Counted from the stretch's first letter, positions 11,330-23,599 are shown. The stretch is DNA of 64,000 nucleotides from Anaeramoeba flamelloides (GCA_027625915.1 JANTQA010000012.1:12114501-12178500), one strand, 5' to 3'. Notes: generated by a model from the sequence alone, not told the origin. Made by a program: numbers and translations.

Positions 11330-12406
11330 ATGACAAAATTTGAGCCAAACAATCTAGAAAAAACATATAAATCTTTTCAAGAGGAAGTGGCGATCAACAA
11401 AATTTCATTAATTGTGGAAAATGAAGAAAAAGTCTATCAGTATTATGACTCGACTGGCTTATCCAACAATTCCACCAACGAGGCTATAATCATGCTTCAT
11501 GGTGTCCCAGGCAAATGCCAAGTATTTTATCAACAGATCGTTGCTTTAACGTCACGGGGTTACCGAGTGATTTCTGTGGAGTACCCACCCTTTTGGACTT
11601 TGTTCTCCTTTTGTCAAGGCTTTCACGAATTCCTAAATCTTTTAGAAATTGAAAAAATCCATTTATTTGGTTTAGGGTTTGGAGGCTATCTTGTGATGAA
11701 GTACTTCAATTCAACAAACGACAAAAGAATCAAGTCTTTAATTTTGTGCAACTCCTTTGTCTCAACAAGGAGCTTTGCAAAATTTAACAAATGTGGAGGA
11801 ATGATCTCTTGGGTGCCTGTCTTTTGGCTCAAGCGAAAATTATTAAAAACTTTTCCACAAAAGAATGTCCTTTTGCCTATTGCCGAGGCAATAGATTTTA
11901 TGGTTGAAATCGTTGAGAAATTGGATTACGAAGAACTTGCATCAAGAATTACAATGTTTGGCTATGAAGACGAAATCAAGGATTTCGATTTTGATCCAAA
12001 AAAGGTGACAGTGATTAATTCAATGGACTCAAACTTTGTTCCAAGAAAAATACGTGAGAAGGTTGCTAATAAGTTCCCAAACTGTAAGTATGCCAAAATT
12101 AAGTTTGGTGGGGACTTCCCTCAGCTGTCTAACCCACAAGAAATTAATATGCATTTAATTGTTCATTTAAGGAATAATGGTTGGAATCCCGATCAAATTT
12201 TACTAAAGAACCAAATCAAATTGAAAAATAATATTATTGAACAATCAAATTCTTCAGTAACCTCATCTTCTTCATACAACAGTTCTGATTCTGAACAAGA
12301 TGAAATCAAAAAAAAGAATTCTTTTGTTCATCAAAAATTAATTTTTTCCCAAAGAAAAGAGGAAAATGAAGATGAAAATGAAAATGAAAAAGAAAAAGAA
12401 AAGTAA
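11330..12406 (+). CDS. SPG21: Maspardin (SPG21)-like alpha/beta-hydrolase-fold protein, catalytic Ser position is Gly
   Basis: Single-exon gene of 358 residues from the ATG at 11330. An in-frame TTG lies 12 bases upstream but is an unlikely start. It aligns along almost all of human maspardin: GYRVISVEYPPFW, LEIEKIHLFG, KSLILCNSF, AEAIDFMVE, ELASRITM and the NPQEIN region are all recognisable. The fold is an alpha/beta hydrolase. The nucleophile elbow, GASLGG in human, reads GLGFGG here, so the nucleophile Ser is Gly, and the late segment is GGDFPQ where a His would be needed. It therefore looks like a non-enzymatic binding protein. The last 60 residues are an added Ser/Asn-rich and Glu/Lys-rich tail that human maspardin lacks. 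Family members sit on endosomal and trans-Golgi membranes and bind CD4 and aldehyde dehydrogenase in animals; here the partners are unknown. Confidence 0.9.
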   Translation: MTKFEPNNLEKTYKSFQEEVAINKISLIVENEEKVYQYYDSTGLSNNSTNEAIIMLHGVPGKCQVFYQQIVALTSRGYRVISVEYPPFWTLFSFCQGFHEFLNLLEIEKIHLFGLGFGGYLVMKYFNSTNDKRIKSLILCNSFVSTRSFAKFNKCGGMISWVPVFWLKRKLLKTFPQKNVLLPIAEAIDFMVEIVEKLDYEELASRITMFGYEDEIKDFDFDPKKVTVINSMDSNFVPRKIREKVANKFPNCKYAKIKFGGDFPQLSNPQEINMHLIVHLRNNGWNPDQILLKNQIKLKNNIIEQSNSSVTSSSSYNSSDSEQDEIKKKNSFVHQKLIFSQRKEENEDENENEKEKEK

Positions 12407-12754
12407 TATTAACAGAAAAAGAATTTTAATTCGATGCCTAAAATTATAATTTAGAGTTGAAAAAAAAAACTTTTAGTGTTTGTTCTTGAATAATTTTTTT
12501 ACATTTGTACTTTTTGTAATTATTTTTTTTATGACTCAATGTATATATTGCCATAGTGTCATCCTTGTTTAAGTTGGAAATATCAATTCTCTATAACACT
12601 GAGTTCAAATGAGCCTTTAAATTATTGAATTCTAAAAGCATTTGAAAATCTTTCGTTTTTATATAACCGTAACCCTTTATACACACAAACTTTGAATGAA
12701 AGATAAGGAACACAAAAGAATCCCTTATAAACAGTGAAAAAAAAAAAAAAATGC

Positions 12755-13225
12755 GAGCCAAAAGACTATAATCTGTGTTTCAAAGAATATAATCCTAACT
12801 TTTTTTTAACTTATTGTAACAATTTGAAATCTAATTCACCATCCCATAGTATACCCAAGTTCAAATCAATTTTGAAAGTAAATTCCTTGATGTTTTCAGT
12901 AAAATTTAAATTAGGAATATTTTTTGTTCAAAATTTTTCTCAATTTTACTCAATTTTTTTAAAATTGATTTGTTATTTTTGATATATAGATTTCATCAAA
13001 ATTAACTCATTATTTTTTGATAAATTTTACAATTCGATATTTCATTTTTCGAATTTTTTTTTATTTATATAATAGAACTTTCATAAAGCAATATGATATT
13101 TATTTATTGGTTATTTTAAGTTTCTTTGTTCAATTAATGTATGGGTCTTCATGAAGAAAGAAATATTTTTTTATTGTGAAACACAGGTCAAAATTTTATG
13201 CACATATTATTTTCGTAACAGTAGT
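12755..13225 (+). repeat. F repeat, copy 1 (uninterrupted)
   Basis: Shares with the copies at about 27985 and 60955 the blocks AAAGACTATAATC, AAGTTCAAATCAATTTTG, ATTTTCAGTAAAATTTAAA, TTAATGTATGGGTCTTC and TTTTGAAACA-type ends. It serves as an empty site for the interrupted copies. The short frame at 12734-12982 lies inside it. Confidence 0.7.
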
Positions 13226-13884
13226 AGTATTTTTTGGAATTTTTTTTAAAATAATTTATTTTCTTGTAATAAGAATTTGTGTTAATAAATATGAATTTTT
13301 TTAGTGTTATAACTCTCGTTTAAAGTTTGAGTCTAAAGTTGCACTAACTGTCTATATGTAAATAGATGATGAAAATTATTTGTAACTCTTTCGAGATTTA
13401 TTTTTAGAGGTCCACTGTTGTTGGATCAAAAATTTGAATTGGACTTTGGCAGTGCACTGTATCGAAAAATATTTAACTTTAAAGTTATCATAAACAATAA
13501 CTTTTTAAGTTTGAAATTAAATTGATTTTCTGGTTCATATTTTATTGGGTGTAAAATATAATTGTTTTATATTTTGATTAAATATTTTGTTTAATCAAAA
13601 ATAATTTATTAAAAAAGAAAAATTAATTTCCATTTTTTTTTTTTTTGGGAAGACTAAAAAAAATCCAATTTACATTTGAGAGAAAATTTTTTGTTCTTTG
13701 AAAAAAAAAAATGAACCTAAAAAAAAAGATTGTTCAAAATCAACAAGTAATATCAATAAATTTTTTTTTTATCTTGATCTTAAAATAGTTGATAATTATT
13801 ATTTTTATTGTAGGGGGTTGTTTCAACAAAATTAAATATTGTCTACAGTTAGGTTTTTATAATTTAGAAATAAAAAGAAAATTT

Positions 13885-14235
13885 ATTTATTTTTTTTTTA
13901 TGTTTCGGAAATTAAAAAAAAAACAACCTTTTGATTTTCGAGGATTTAAAAGAATTGAGCAAAATCTATGATTTTTCTCTATTCTTTTGAATTCTTGAAA
14001 AGATCTGCACTTGAAAAATAATTTTCCTTAGATTTTCTAGAATTCGAAAGAATTGAAGGAAATCTTAGATTTTCTTCTATTATTGAATTCTGGAAAACCA
14101 CAGTTCACTTTGCTTGAGTTTTCTGTGTATTTGTAAAATCGATATCTTTTATAGATAAAACAAAAAACACCAAGTGAACCTAGGCACTCTGAGTCACTCT
14201 ATGGTACTTGAACGCACTTTTTAACCCTAAATTTA
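13885..14235. repeat. G hairpin array 1 (degenerate)
   Basis: Successive stem-loops with AATTGAG/ATTCTTTTGAATTC stems, ending in CCTAGGCACTCTGAGTCACTC, like the other G arrays but more decayed. Confidence 0.6.
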
Positions 14236-15061
14236 TTATCTTTATTATCAAATCTTTAATATGGGCCAGGTTATAAGTCATTTTGGTATTTTTTAAAAAA
14301 ATGAAAAAAAAAATTTTTTTAAGCAAAAAAAAACGGAAAAAGATAGATAGTAAGAAATAAAACAGATAAAAATTATAATAATTAATTTATTGATATACAA
14401 GTTTAAATATGTGTTGTTCTAACAATAAAGTTTTTACAATTTTCAAGATAAATGAAGAATTATCTATATGTATCCAAATTTTGGTAATAGTTAAGGAAAC
14501 ATCTGTTATGATTTTTGGTCTCAAAGGGATTTTCAAGATAAAATTATTTTTTACACACATATAAATTGTTTGAAAAATGATTTTCAAAAAAAATTGAAAG
14601 ATTGGTGTTTACAAAACGCTTTTTTGATTAAAATTATTATTAGTCTATTAAGATAACCAGATATTATAATTCCTATAACCAAAATTTGGATAAATGTGTG
14701 GAATTAATTATTTATCTTGAAAATTGTAAAAAATCTATTTTTTACAACATTATATATTTAGACTAGTATAATTTTTGATTATTTTATTTTTGAAAAAACA
14801 ATAAAATACTCTAAAACCAAAAAATCACTAAAGGTAAAAACTAAGTTATCGATCCTAAGAGATTTTTTGAGTTTTTACGCCTAGTAGAGTTAAAATTTGT
14901 TTATAAAACAAGTCTAGTTTTTTTAAAATGTACCCCAAAACTATGAGATATCAACAACTTTTTAGTATTTTAAATATCAATTTTTAAAACTAAAACCATT
15001 TTAAAAGCTTTAAAAATAATAAAATTGAATTTTCAAATTTTCACTTTAAATAATATCATCT

Positions 15062-15275
15062 AAAATTATTTCTGTTTCAACTCTTGTGACTTACCTGAAA
15101 TAATAAATTGAAAAAATATATCTATTCTTTTAGGGTTAAAAATAAATTATGATTAAATATGGTCAATAATTCACTTTTAAATCATTTTAAATATATAAAA
15201 GCCTGATATTTTAAAAATTAAAGAAAATCAAAAAAAAAAAAAAAAAGTGAGTCATAATTTTTGAAAAGAATATTA
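15062..15275 (+). repeat. P element, copy 1
   Basis: It begins TGTGACTTACCTGAAATAATAAATTG and ends near GTGAGTCATAATTTTTGAAAAG, so its ends are inverted. Related copies lie at about 33895-34105 (reversed) and 52670-52880. Confidence 0.55.
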
Positions 15276-15434
15276 CAGGATTTTTTAATCACAATACTTT
15301 TGCAGAATAGGGATTAAAACCAAGATTTTTCAAATAGTTACTAGCTAATACTGTAAATACTGAGTAATTTCATAAATAAAAAGAATAAATAAAAATTATT
15401 AACATTTAAAAAAAAATAACTCTTTGTTTTAAAA

Positions 15435-16195
15435 AATTACAATCTCTGAAATATAAAAAAGGATTATCTTATGCATGGTCTAATGGTTTGTTAATTTGGT
15501 TCTGATCTGATCAATCTTGTACTTGGTATGGGTTTCAATAGTGGTTCAAAAGGGAAATACCGGTAATTTTTTTTTTTTTTTCCGAAATCTAAATTGAAGA
15601 GATGTATGACTAATATATTGGAAGTTAAGTTACTATTAATTGTAAAATAAATTGATCAAAATTTTAATTCAAATTTCCACCAAAAAATCAATTCCAATAA
15701 TTAAAATAAATCAGCAAAGTCCCAATTCTACAAGTACAATGAATAATTACAGCAAATTTTTTGAATTGTAAATTTAAAATGTTAACTTTATTTATAAAAA
15801 TCTTTTTTTTAAAAAGCTGTATGAAAATTTTGTTCCCTTTATTTTGAAACAAATAGTATAAAAAATGTGATTTATATGTTGTAAATTGAAATATTTAATT
15901 CCCTTTTACTCAATTACCTAAAAAAAAAAAAAAATAGAAAAACTCCAAATTAAACCAAACCCTAAATATTAATTCCAATCGACAACCCAAAATTCAAAAT
16001 TATTTTATTAAATAACAACTATTAGTCATGCATTCTTCAATTTGTATTTCGGAAAAAAGAAAAATAAATTGTTAAAAAGTCCCATTTGAACCACTATTGA
16101 AACCCATATCAAGTACAAGATCGATCAGATAAGAATCAGATTAAAAGTCACTCGACCCTACACAAGATAATTGTTTTTTCAAATTTTAGGGATTT
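15435..16195. mobile_element. C foldback element, copy 1, carrying an M element
   Basis: The arms (CTGAAATATAAAAAAGG..., GATCTGATCAATCTTGTACTTGG) pair with the right end (CAAGTACAAGATCGATCAGAT). It is about 200 bases longer than copies 2 and 3 because an M element (15633-15856) sits in its centre. Confidence 0.7.
15633..15856. mobile_element. M element, copy 3, inside C
   Basis: Flanked by TA. It starts CTATTAATTGTAAAATAAA and ends ATTTTGAAACAAATAG, matching M copies at 18679, 59269 and 63191. Confidence 0.65.
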
Positions 16196-16707
16196 TAAAG
16201 CTTGAGACAAATCAGATCAAAAAAAAAAATGAAATGATAACAATTCAATAAGGTCCCCAAATGAATTTTTATTGTTTATTCTCAAACTAAATTAAATAAG
16301 CCAAAAGTATTAAGGATCTCATTTTGGGTTTTCTAAAAACAAAATTAATAAGAAAAAAAAAAAATCAAAAAAATTTCAACAATTGAGGAAGTATAAAAAA
16401 AAATATTAAGTTTAGATGGGTTTTGTTAGAAGTAATTGACAAAAAAATATTCTCTTTATATAATATTTTTGAACCATAAAAATAATTTGGGTATGCATTT
16501 TCATGAATATCGGTGAAATATATGATTGTATTTTTAAATTTCTAAAATGGAATTTCTTGTATACACCAACTTCTTTAATATGGGATTTTAAATGAAAAAG
16601 GAAATAAAGGTACCACATTTTTCACCGTTTCGAATTTTTGTTTTACTGGGGAGATTTTCTCAAGAAAGAAAGTTATATAGTCAGGTCTTAATATAATACA
16701 AAAAATA

Positions 16708-16899
16708 CAGTCAACGAAATTTAAAGCACTAACTTTTCACTTAGATTAAGACAATGAAAATTCTCAAATTAAGAAACTTTTTTTGGAATTTTTTTTTGAC
16801 AAATTATTTTATGAGAATCTAAATTTTAGACTCTAATTTGAGATTTTTTTTGTGTCTTAATTTAAGTTAAAAGTTAGTGCTTAAAAGAGTCACTGAATG
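16708..16899. mobile_element. H MITE (old, diverged copy)
   Basis: A TA-flanked hairpin from CAGTCAACG to GTCACTGAATG, with the internal TCTCAAATTAAG / CTAATTTGAGATTTT pair typical of H. Confidence 0.6.
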
Positions 16900-17143
16900 T
16901 ATTTCAGTTCGCAATTTATACGTTTAGTTCTTTTTTTGTTATATATTGGATTAAATAAGAATCTTTTCATGAAAGATGATCAGTATGTAAAAAAAGACTA
17001 AAAGTTGAATTTTTCAATTATTTAAAGCCCAAAAACCAATAATATCAAAGATACTTTTTTGTGATATTAATTCCTGAGTCTATCAAAATCTTTTCTGTTA
17101 TATTGACAAACTTGAAGTAAACTATATTGAAATTCAAAAAAAA

Positions 17144-20100
17144 ATGGGAGAAACCACTACCACACAAGTAAATTTAGATTTTCGAACCTTTTCAAGGTAA
17201 ATTTAAAATTTTGTTGAACAAAATAATTTTCTCAAAATGATAAGGATTTTCGAAAAAAAAAAACCACATTTCTAAATTATAAAAAGCTCTCTTGACTCAA
17301 CATTCTTTTAAGTTAGGAATTATAGTGTTCCTCATAAACCATATCCAAAGAGAACATAAAAAATGAATAGCCCCTCAAAAATTTTTTGGTTCCAAAATTT
17401 TGTAATTTTTCTCAACCAAATTTCCCAAATCCCAAAAGTGATTTTACTTTTTTAAATAGCAAGATCAAACTCTGTAAAATATTTTCGTTCTACTATTTGG
17501 ACCGGTTCTTCAGGCCTCTGCTTTTTGATACCTTAATCTATTCAGTTCAATTATAATTAAAAGATCTTGAAATATTTATTTATTTTTTCAATTTTTCGAA
17601 TGGTAATTGTCTTTTTAATAATACCCAAATGACTTTAAACAAACTATATCTTTTTTTAATTCCTGACAAACCTAAATTTTAACATAAAAAAACAGTTTCG
17701 GGCGCCTGAATACAAAATCTGTATAATTGGTGATTCTGGTGTTGGTAAAAGTTGTTTGATCACCTATTTCCTAACACAAAAATTTAATACAGATAACAAA
17801 GTTACAGTTGGTGGGGCTTATCACGAAAAACAATTATTTGTCAACAATAAACCACTTCATTTACAAATATGGGATACTGGTAAGTGATTCAAAAGAATGT
17901 TTTTTCTTTCTTTGTTTTTTTTTCAAAAATACAGGAATAAAAAAACAAAGAACAACAAAAAGAAGAAATAGAGAATAGGCTTTGTTAGTAAGAGTTAAGT
18001 GCTCAAGAGCTCTTAATCCGTTAAAGAGAGAGTTTTGAAGTGACTAAATTTTCCGACTCCTAATTCAAAGAGTAGTCAAAAGAATCTTTTAATTACAGTC
18101 ATTAGAAGTATTTTAAACTCAATTTAGTTTTCTGAACAAGAAGAAGAGAAAAAAAGAATAGAAAACGAAACAATTTTCATATGTAAAAAACGATCTTTTT
18201 TTTTATTTATGTTGTGAAAGGGGTTTAGGTTTTTTTTGATTGTTGATTTTTTTTTTTCTTTTTTTAGAGTTTGAAGGTTTTTTCTCTTTTGCACCATTCA
18301 TTTTACAAATACCTGTCACCAAAAATACACTGAAATTTTTCTTTTTGAAACTGGATTTTCATTTGTGACTAATTGTGACTTTAATTTTATATAAATTTTC
18401 AAAAATCTTTTCGCAACTAACAACCGTTTTCAACAAACTAATAAATTAGTTGACAATATGAAAAGTTAATAAAGGTTTTCAAGTGTTGTTCTCTGAAAAA
18501 ACAAGAAAGCGACTCTTCAAAAAATTCCTTCTTCCTTCAACACCTTTTATTCTTTTGTAAAAAAACTAAAATTTCAACTTTTATCATAAAACGCATCTTA
18601 CCATTCAACAAAACGGATTATTTTCAAATATTTCTCAAACGACATTTTTTATTCTGTGAGTAACTGTTTCCTCTATTACTATTTAATGTAAAATAAATTG
18701 GAACAAAATTTCCATTCAGCTTTCCAAAAAAAGATTTTATAAATCCAGGAAAATTTCAAATTTTTAATTCAAAAAATAAGCTTAAATTATTAATTTGCCT
18801 TTTTAGAATTGGCGAGCACTGATGTTTTATATTAATTCTTGGGAATATGTATTTTTTTTTTTGAAAATCCGAATGAAAATTTTGATCTTTTTAATTTAAC
18901 AATTAACAGTATTTTTTTTTAACAAGAAAGAAACAACACATCCTTTTTACATGATCATGAAAATAATTTTTGAAAAAAAAATTAAACATTTGCTAAATTT
19001 TCACTTTTTGATAACCTCACCACTATTGGTTAATAAAAGATCTTGGATCAAAAATTATTTTTCAAGATATTTAATAATTAAAGTTGGAAAATCCAAATTT
19101 CCAGGTTCTATTAATATTTTTTTTTTGATTTAATAGTAAAAAAATTTGAATAGTTTTTTTTTCACAGCTAAGGAGTTATAATCATATATCTTAAAATCAT
19201 TTTAAATTTAATAAATATCCATCAAATGGATAACTAATTATTTGGATTATTAAAGAATTCTTTATTGATATAAATTTAAAAAACAATTTTTTTTTTGATT
19301 TTTCCGTTAGGTTTTCGAGAAATAAAAGAATGGAGTTAAATCAAAGATTTTACTCAATTCTTTTTGAATTCTGGAAAACCGCCTTTAGCTTTTCTTGAGT
19401 TTTCTGTTTATTAGGGAAATAAATAGATTTTCGTTAGGTTTATTTCTAAAGTAAAAAAAACCTAGAACACTTAACTAATAAAACAGAAAACCTCAAGAAA
19501 AGCTAGGCACTTGACGGACACTTTCCCTTAGGTTTTTTTAATTTTAGAAATAAACCGAAAATTTTAATAAATTTTCGGTTTATTCCAAAAAGTCAAAAAA
19601 ACCGCCGTTAGGTTTTCTAGAATTTAAAAGAATAAAGTAAAATCTATTTGATTTTACTTTATTCTTTTTAACCAATGGAAAACCTAGGCACTTGACGGAC
19701 ACGGAATATTTATCCTCATTTATTTTTTTTCTCTATTGATTTTTTTTTAGAAGAGTAGAGTGTTTTCAAAACTATTAGTTATTATCTATTCAAAAAAATA
19801 TCCTAAAGTTGAATTTAAGAAAAATTCATTGTGGCATCCATTTAAAAATTTTAACCTGAACAAAACAAACTTTTTTTTAGACTAGAGACTTTTAAAAATC
19901 GTGGTTATACTGACAACAATAAATAGAATATCCTCATGAATTTGTAGTTCTGTAATTTTGATTCTATTGTAAATATAATCTATTATTTAAGATGAAAAAT
20001 TAAGGAACGTAGTAGTTTCATCTAACTTTTTTTTTCAATTTTATTTTTTCATAATAGTGATTTACAAAAATTATTTGTGAATTTTTCATATTTTTTTTTG

Positions 20101-23100
20101 TTAAAATTATGGTTTTTTCATCAGCTGTGATACTTTTCTGGTCTGCCTCAAAGGGACAGAAAACTGGATCATATATTGGATGTATTTATTCTCGCTCTAT
20201 TGTATTTAAAAATGAAAGGAAGTCATTTGGGGTAGAAAAGTCAAGAGAAAATTGAAAATACTCTTTTCATTTTCAAACAAACCCAAACATCTCCAATGGT
20301 TTATTAAATGGAATGTATTGTCTTTTAAAACAACAAATAAATGCTCAAGTTTACTGACCCTTGTGGGCAGACCAGAAAAGTATCACAGCTGATGAAAAAA
20401 CCATAATTTTAATAAAAAAAAATATGAAAAATTCACAAATCATTTTTGTACATCACTATTATGAAGAAATAAAATTTGAAAATTCCAAGTTAGACAAACC
20501 TATTACTCCAATTATCATTTCATCCTTATTAATTGAGTTTATTCTCAATATAATCAACATTCCAGTTCTTAACAATCTTGAGGGTGCTGAATTTATTGTT
20601 GTTAATAGCACTACGATTTTTAAAAGTCTCTAGGCAAAAAAAAAGTCTATCCGGTGATAAAAATTTTTAAATGGGTGTGGCAAAGAAATTTCTAAAAAAA
20701 AAAACTTTGGTATATTTTTTTGAATAGATAATAACTAATAGTTTTGAAAACACTCTAAAAATTATAAAAACTCAATAAAAGGAAATTCAAGAAAAAAATA
20801 AAAAAATTAAAAAAAAAATTATTGAAAAGAATAAAAAAAAATAATAAAAGAAAGAAATACTTAATTTTCAAAAGCTAACATAAATTCCAAATACATGCTC
20901 AAACAGAGGAATATGTATAAAAAAAACTGATTAAATATAATAAAAATAAGTTTTGATTCAATCGTGGTCACAAAAAAAATAAATAAATAAATAAAAAATA
21001 GAGTTTTTTTTATACATTCATATTTATTCTTGTGCTACTCTTATTTGCCGTTATGTTTTTTATTTACTTTTTGAAATGTAAAGAAAATTTATTTAATTTT
21101 CTTTTCATTTCAAAAATTAAAAAAAACCGCCATTAGGTTTTCCAGAGTTTAAAAGAATAGAGTAAAATATTTGATTTTCTGAAATAAATAGAAAACCTAG
21201 GCACTTGACGGCACTCTACGGCGCTTCCCGTTAGGTTTTTTTTAATTTTTGAAATAAACTGAAAATTTATTTAATTTTTGGTTTATTTCAAAAATTAAAA
21301 AAAAAACCTAGGCACTTGACGTCACTCTACGGAAATTGACGGTACTCTAAGGAACTTCCCTAATTTCTAATCTTTTATTTAGAAATTTTTTAAATGATTC
21401 CAACATATCTGTCTTTATTGTTTTGATTTGGAAACAATCTCCTTGTTATGTTACGAGTTTGGCCTGGAAGAACGAGAAATATGATATAGTTCGAAGTGAT
21501 ATAAGATTATGTTGAGGGGTTAGAAGAACGACGATTAATATAATCTTAGCACTAGAACAATATCATATTTTGAGTCTGGAAGGAGAATCAAAACGAGGAA
21601 ATATAACTGGTGATTGTTGAACAAATGAAACAATATGAGATTCTATTTATTTTTTAACTCAGGATCTAAAACAATAAAAAAACAAACAAACGAAAACAAA
21701 GAAACACATTTTGCCCAATACAACTAATTTGTAATTTTTTAATAGTACTTTAAAGAACTTTTTTTTCAAAGGATCTTTTTCTTCCAATGGAGTCATTGTA
21801 AACATTGAAGTTAAAGGTTACATTTTCATCCATTAAGGATAAAACTTGGTTTAAAATCCTACAGAGACAAACTAGATCGCTAACTTTTCAATGAGTCTCT
21901 ATTTACACTTGTATTTCACGCTTGTTAATAAACATCCGAAGCCGATCAAACATAAAACCTGCGTATATTGTGTGTTCTTAACAGTGACTAATTTTCAGCA
22001 TTCCTCTCCAAAATTTCTTGACTTGACATAGTTAAAAAAAAAATGTTTTTTTTTTTTCTAATTTCTTAAATTCGAAAATGTTTTTTTCTCACTTTGAAAA
22101 CCTCTTATAAATGGTATCTTCTCTCCTTTTTTCTTCGAAGAAAAAAGAGATCAAACATTTTTTTATTTTTTAAAAATGAGATTGATTTCTTTGGAAGAAA
22201 AACTAAAAACGTTGTTTGATTTTAGCTATTGTTTTTAAACAAAGAAAGGGAATTAATTCAATTTCCAACCTTTATAAGAAAGTTGATGGACTTTTTTCTT
22301 TGTTGTCTCTTGATAAAATAATTGAGTGGCTTGAACCAAATTAATTTCCCAGTGTCGTAAATCCTTGAGCGCGGCAAAACTTATATATTTATGAGATTAA
22401 AAATTCCTAAAATTTTTTTTCAAACACTTCTAAAATAACTTTAAATAACATTTTTAAAGCAAAACTTATGAGTAAAATGCTTCCTATTTTACCCAAATAG
22501 AATTCAAAAAAAAAAGATCAGAAAATTTCCAAACTTTGCCTAATTACTAAAGGATTTCCCAAAATCTTTCCACAGTGTCTACAATACTACCCTAAACTTT
22601 TGATAGTTCTAATCTCTTTCTTATCAGTAGTTATGAGGAATTATATAGTTAAATTTTTCCAAAGAAAATGTTTGAGTTTAAAAAAAAATACATAGCTTTA
22701 TTATCCGCTCTGAAAAATAAAAAAAATTGAATCTTGTTTATTCATCATGCTTTTAATATTTTTTAAAATAATAGAAAAATTATTATTTTTTGAATTCAGA
22801 TATACATTTCTTGACTTTTTTTTTGATATTTTTGTTTATGCTTTTTCTTTTTTATTTTCAAGTTACTCTTACTTTTGTGTTTCATAATCTCAGTATTAGA
22901 AACTAAACTACTTGATCTTTTTCCCTGTATAACTCTTCTTCTCTGTATAAAGAAATTCAACAAGGGGAAAAAAAGGAAAAAAATACAAACTTTGTTGGTG
23001 ATTTTCAAATGAAGAAAAAAACTATTAAAATGTTTTTTAAGAATTTATTTTCTAAATGGATGCAATAAAATTTATTTTTCTTCATCATTAATAATTATTT

Positions 23101-23599
23101 TCATTTCTATTTTTTTTTTTTTTTTTTTTCTAAATATTTTAAATAATATTGATATAAATTTATTATGCATCCTTTTTTTTTTTATTATTAATTAGCTGGA
23201 CAAGAGAGATTCAGATCAATGACTCCAATGTATTATCATAATGCTGATTTAATAATTTTAGCGTATTCGATAAATTCACAAAAGTCCTTTACAAATTTGC
23301 CAGGGTGGCTTTTAGATGTTCAAAAATATCATGACGGGGATCCAATACTTTCTGTTGTCGGGAATAAGTGCGATCTCGAAGAATATCGTAAGGTGCAAAC
23401 AAACGAGGGCAATGAATATGCACAATCAATCGATGCAACTTTTTTCGAAGTTTCTGCTAAAACTGGAGTTGGCATCTCAGAAATGTTTGGGAAAATTGCA
23501 TACCAAGTTGCAGAAACACATCATGAATCAAATAATAAAAAAAATATAGACTTTAATGAAAACAATAATACAGAACCTAAAAAAAATGGTTGTTGTTAA
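17144..23599 (+). CDS. Rab GTPase of the Rab5/21/22 type, 3 exons with a 5.3 kb intron
   Basis: Exons are 17144-17167, 17696-17879 and 23196-23599, giving 203 residues. The tiny first exon (MGETTTTQ) uses the donor CAA|GTAAAT, the only one that keeps frame with the acceptor AACAG|TTTCGG. The second junction, ACTG|GTAAGT to TTAG|CTGG, splits the codon of Ala in DTAGQE. All G motifs are present: P-loop GDSGVGKS (20-27), switch I Thr in VTVGG, WDTAGQE with Gln72, NKCD (126-129) and SAK (156-158). The C terminus ends in GCC, the dual-cysteine signal for geranylgeranylation by Rab transferase, so it is membrane-anchored. APMYY-like and VSAKTG segments resemble Rab5, Rab21 and Rab22, which control early endosomes; the exact subfamily is not certain. 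The coordinates of exon 1 are the least sure part. Confidence 0.88.
18679..18909. mobile_element. M element in the Rab intron
   Basis: TA-flanked. Its ends are the reverse complement of the 59269-59493 copy: CTATTTAATGTAAAATAAATTGG at left and TTAATTTAACAATTAACAG at right. Confidence 0.7.
19290..19705. repeat. G hairpin array 2 (clearest nested form)
   Basis: At least three stem-loops run in series, each opened by GTTAGGTTTT and closed by AAAACCTAGGC...ACTTGACGG. The stems differ: one built on AAAGAATAAAGTAAAATC, one on AAATAAACCGAAAATTT, and one on CTTTTCTTGAGTTTTCTG that encloses another hairpin. Confidence 0.75.
19758..20755. mobile_element. N foldback element, about 1 kb, flanked by TA
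   Basis: The ends are GAGTGTTTTCAAAACTATTAG and its complement, each next to TA. The arms pair over most of their length (CATCAGCTGTGATACTTTTC at about 20120 with GAAAAGTATCACAGCTGATG at about 20375). A loop of about 215 bases separates them. A 90-codon frame in the right arm (20361-20633) lacks an ATG start and matches nothing I know. Confidence 0.75.
21045..21360. repeat. G hairpin array 3
   Basis: Two stem-loops with CGCCATTAGGTTTTCC and CCCGTTAGGTTTT openings, each closed by AAAACCTAGGCACTTGACG, followed by CACTCTACGG repeats. Confidence 0.75.

Larger units (their letters stand above)
17880..23195 (+). other. 5.3 kb intron of the Rab gene, filled with foldback elements
   Basis: The donor is G|GTAAGT and the acceptor ATTAG|CT. 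It contains an M element (18679-18909), G hairpin arrays (19290-19705 and 21045-21360), and a 1 kb palindromic element N (19758-20755). The rest is A/T-rich sequence in which I see nothing. Confidence 0.8.

Noticed and set aside
12734-12982. 82-codon frame
   Set aside because: It lies inside the F repeat, is not kept in the other F copies, and has no recognisable content.
20361-20633. 90-codon frame in foldback N
   Set aside because: It lacks an ATG start, follows the palindrome arm and resembles no transposase I know.
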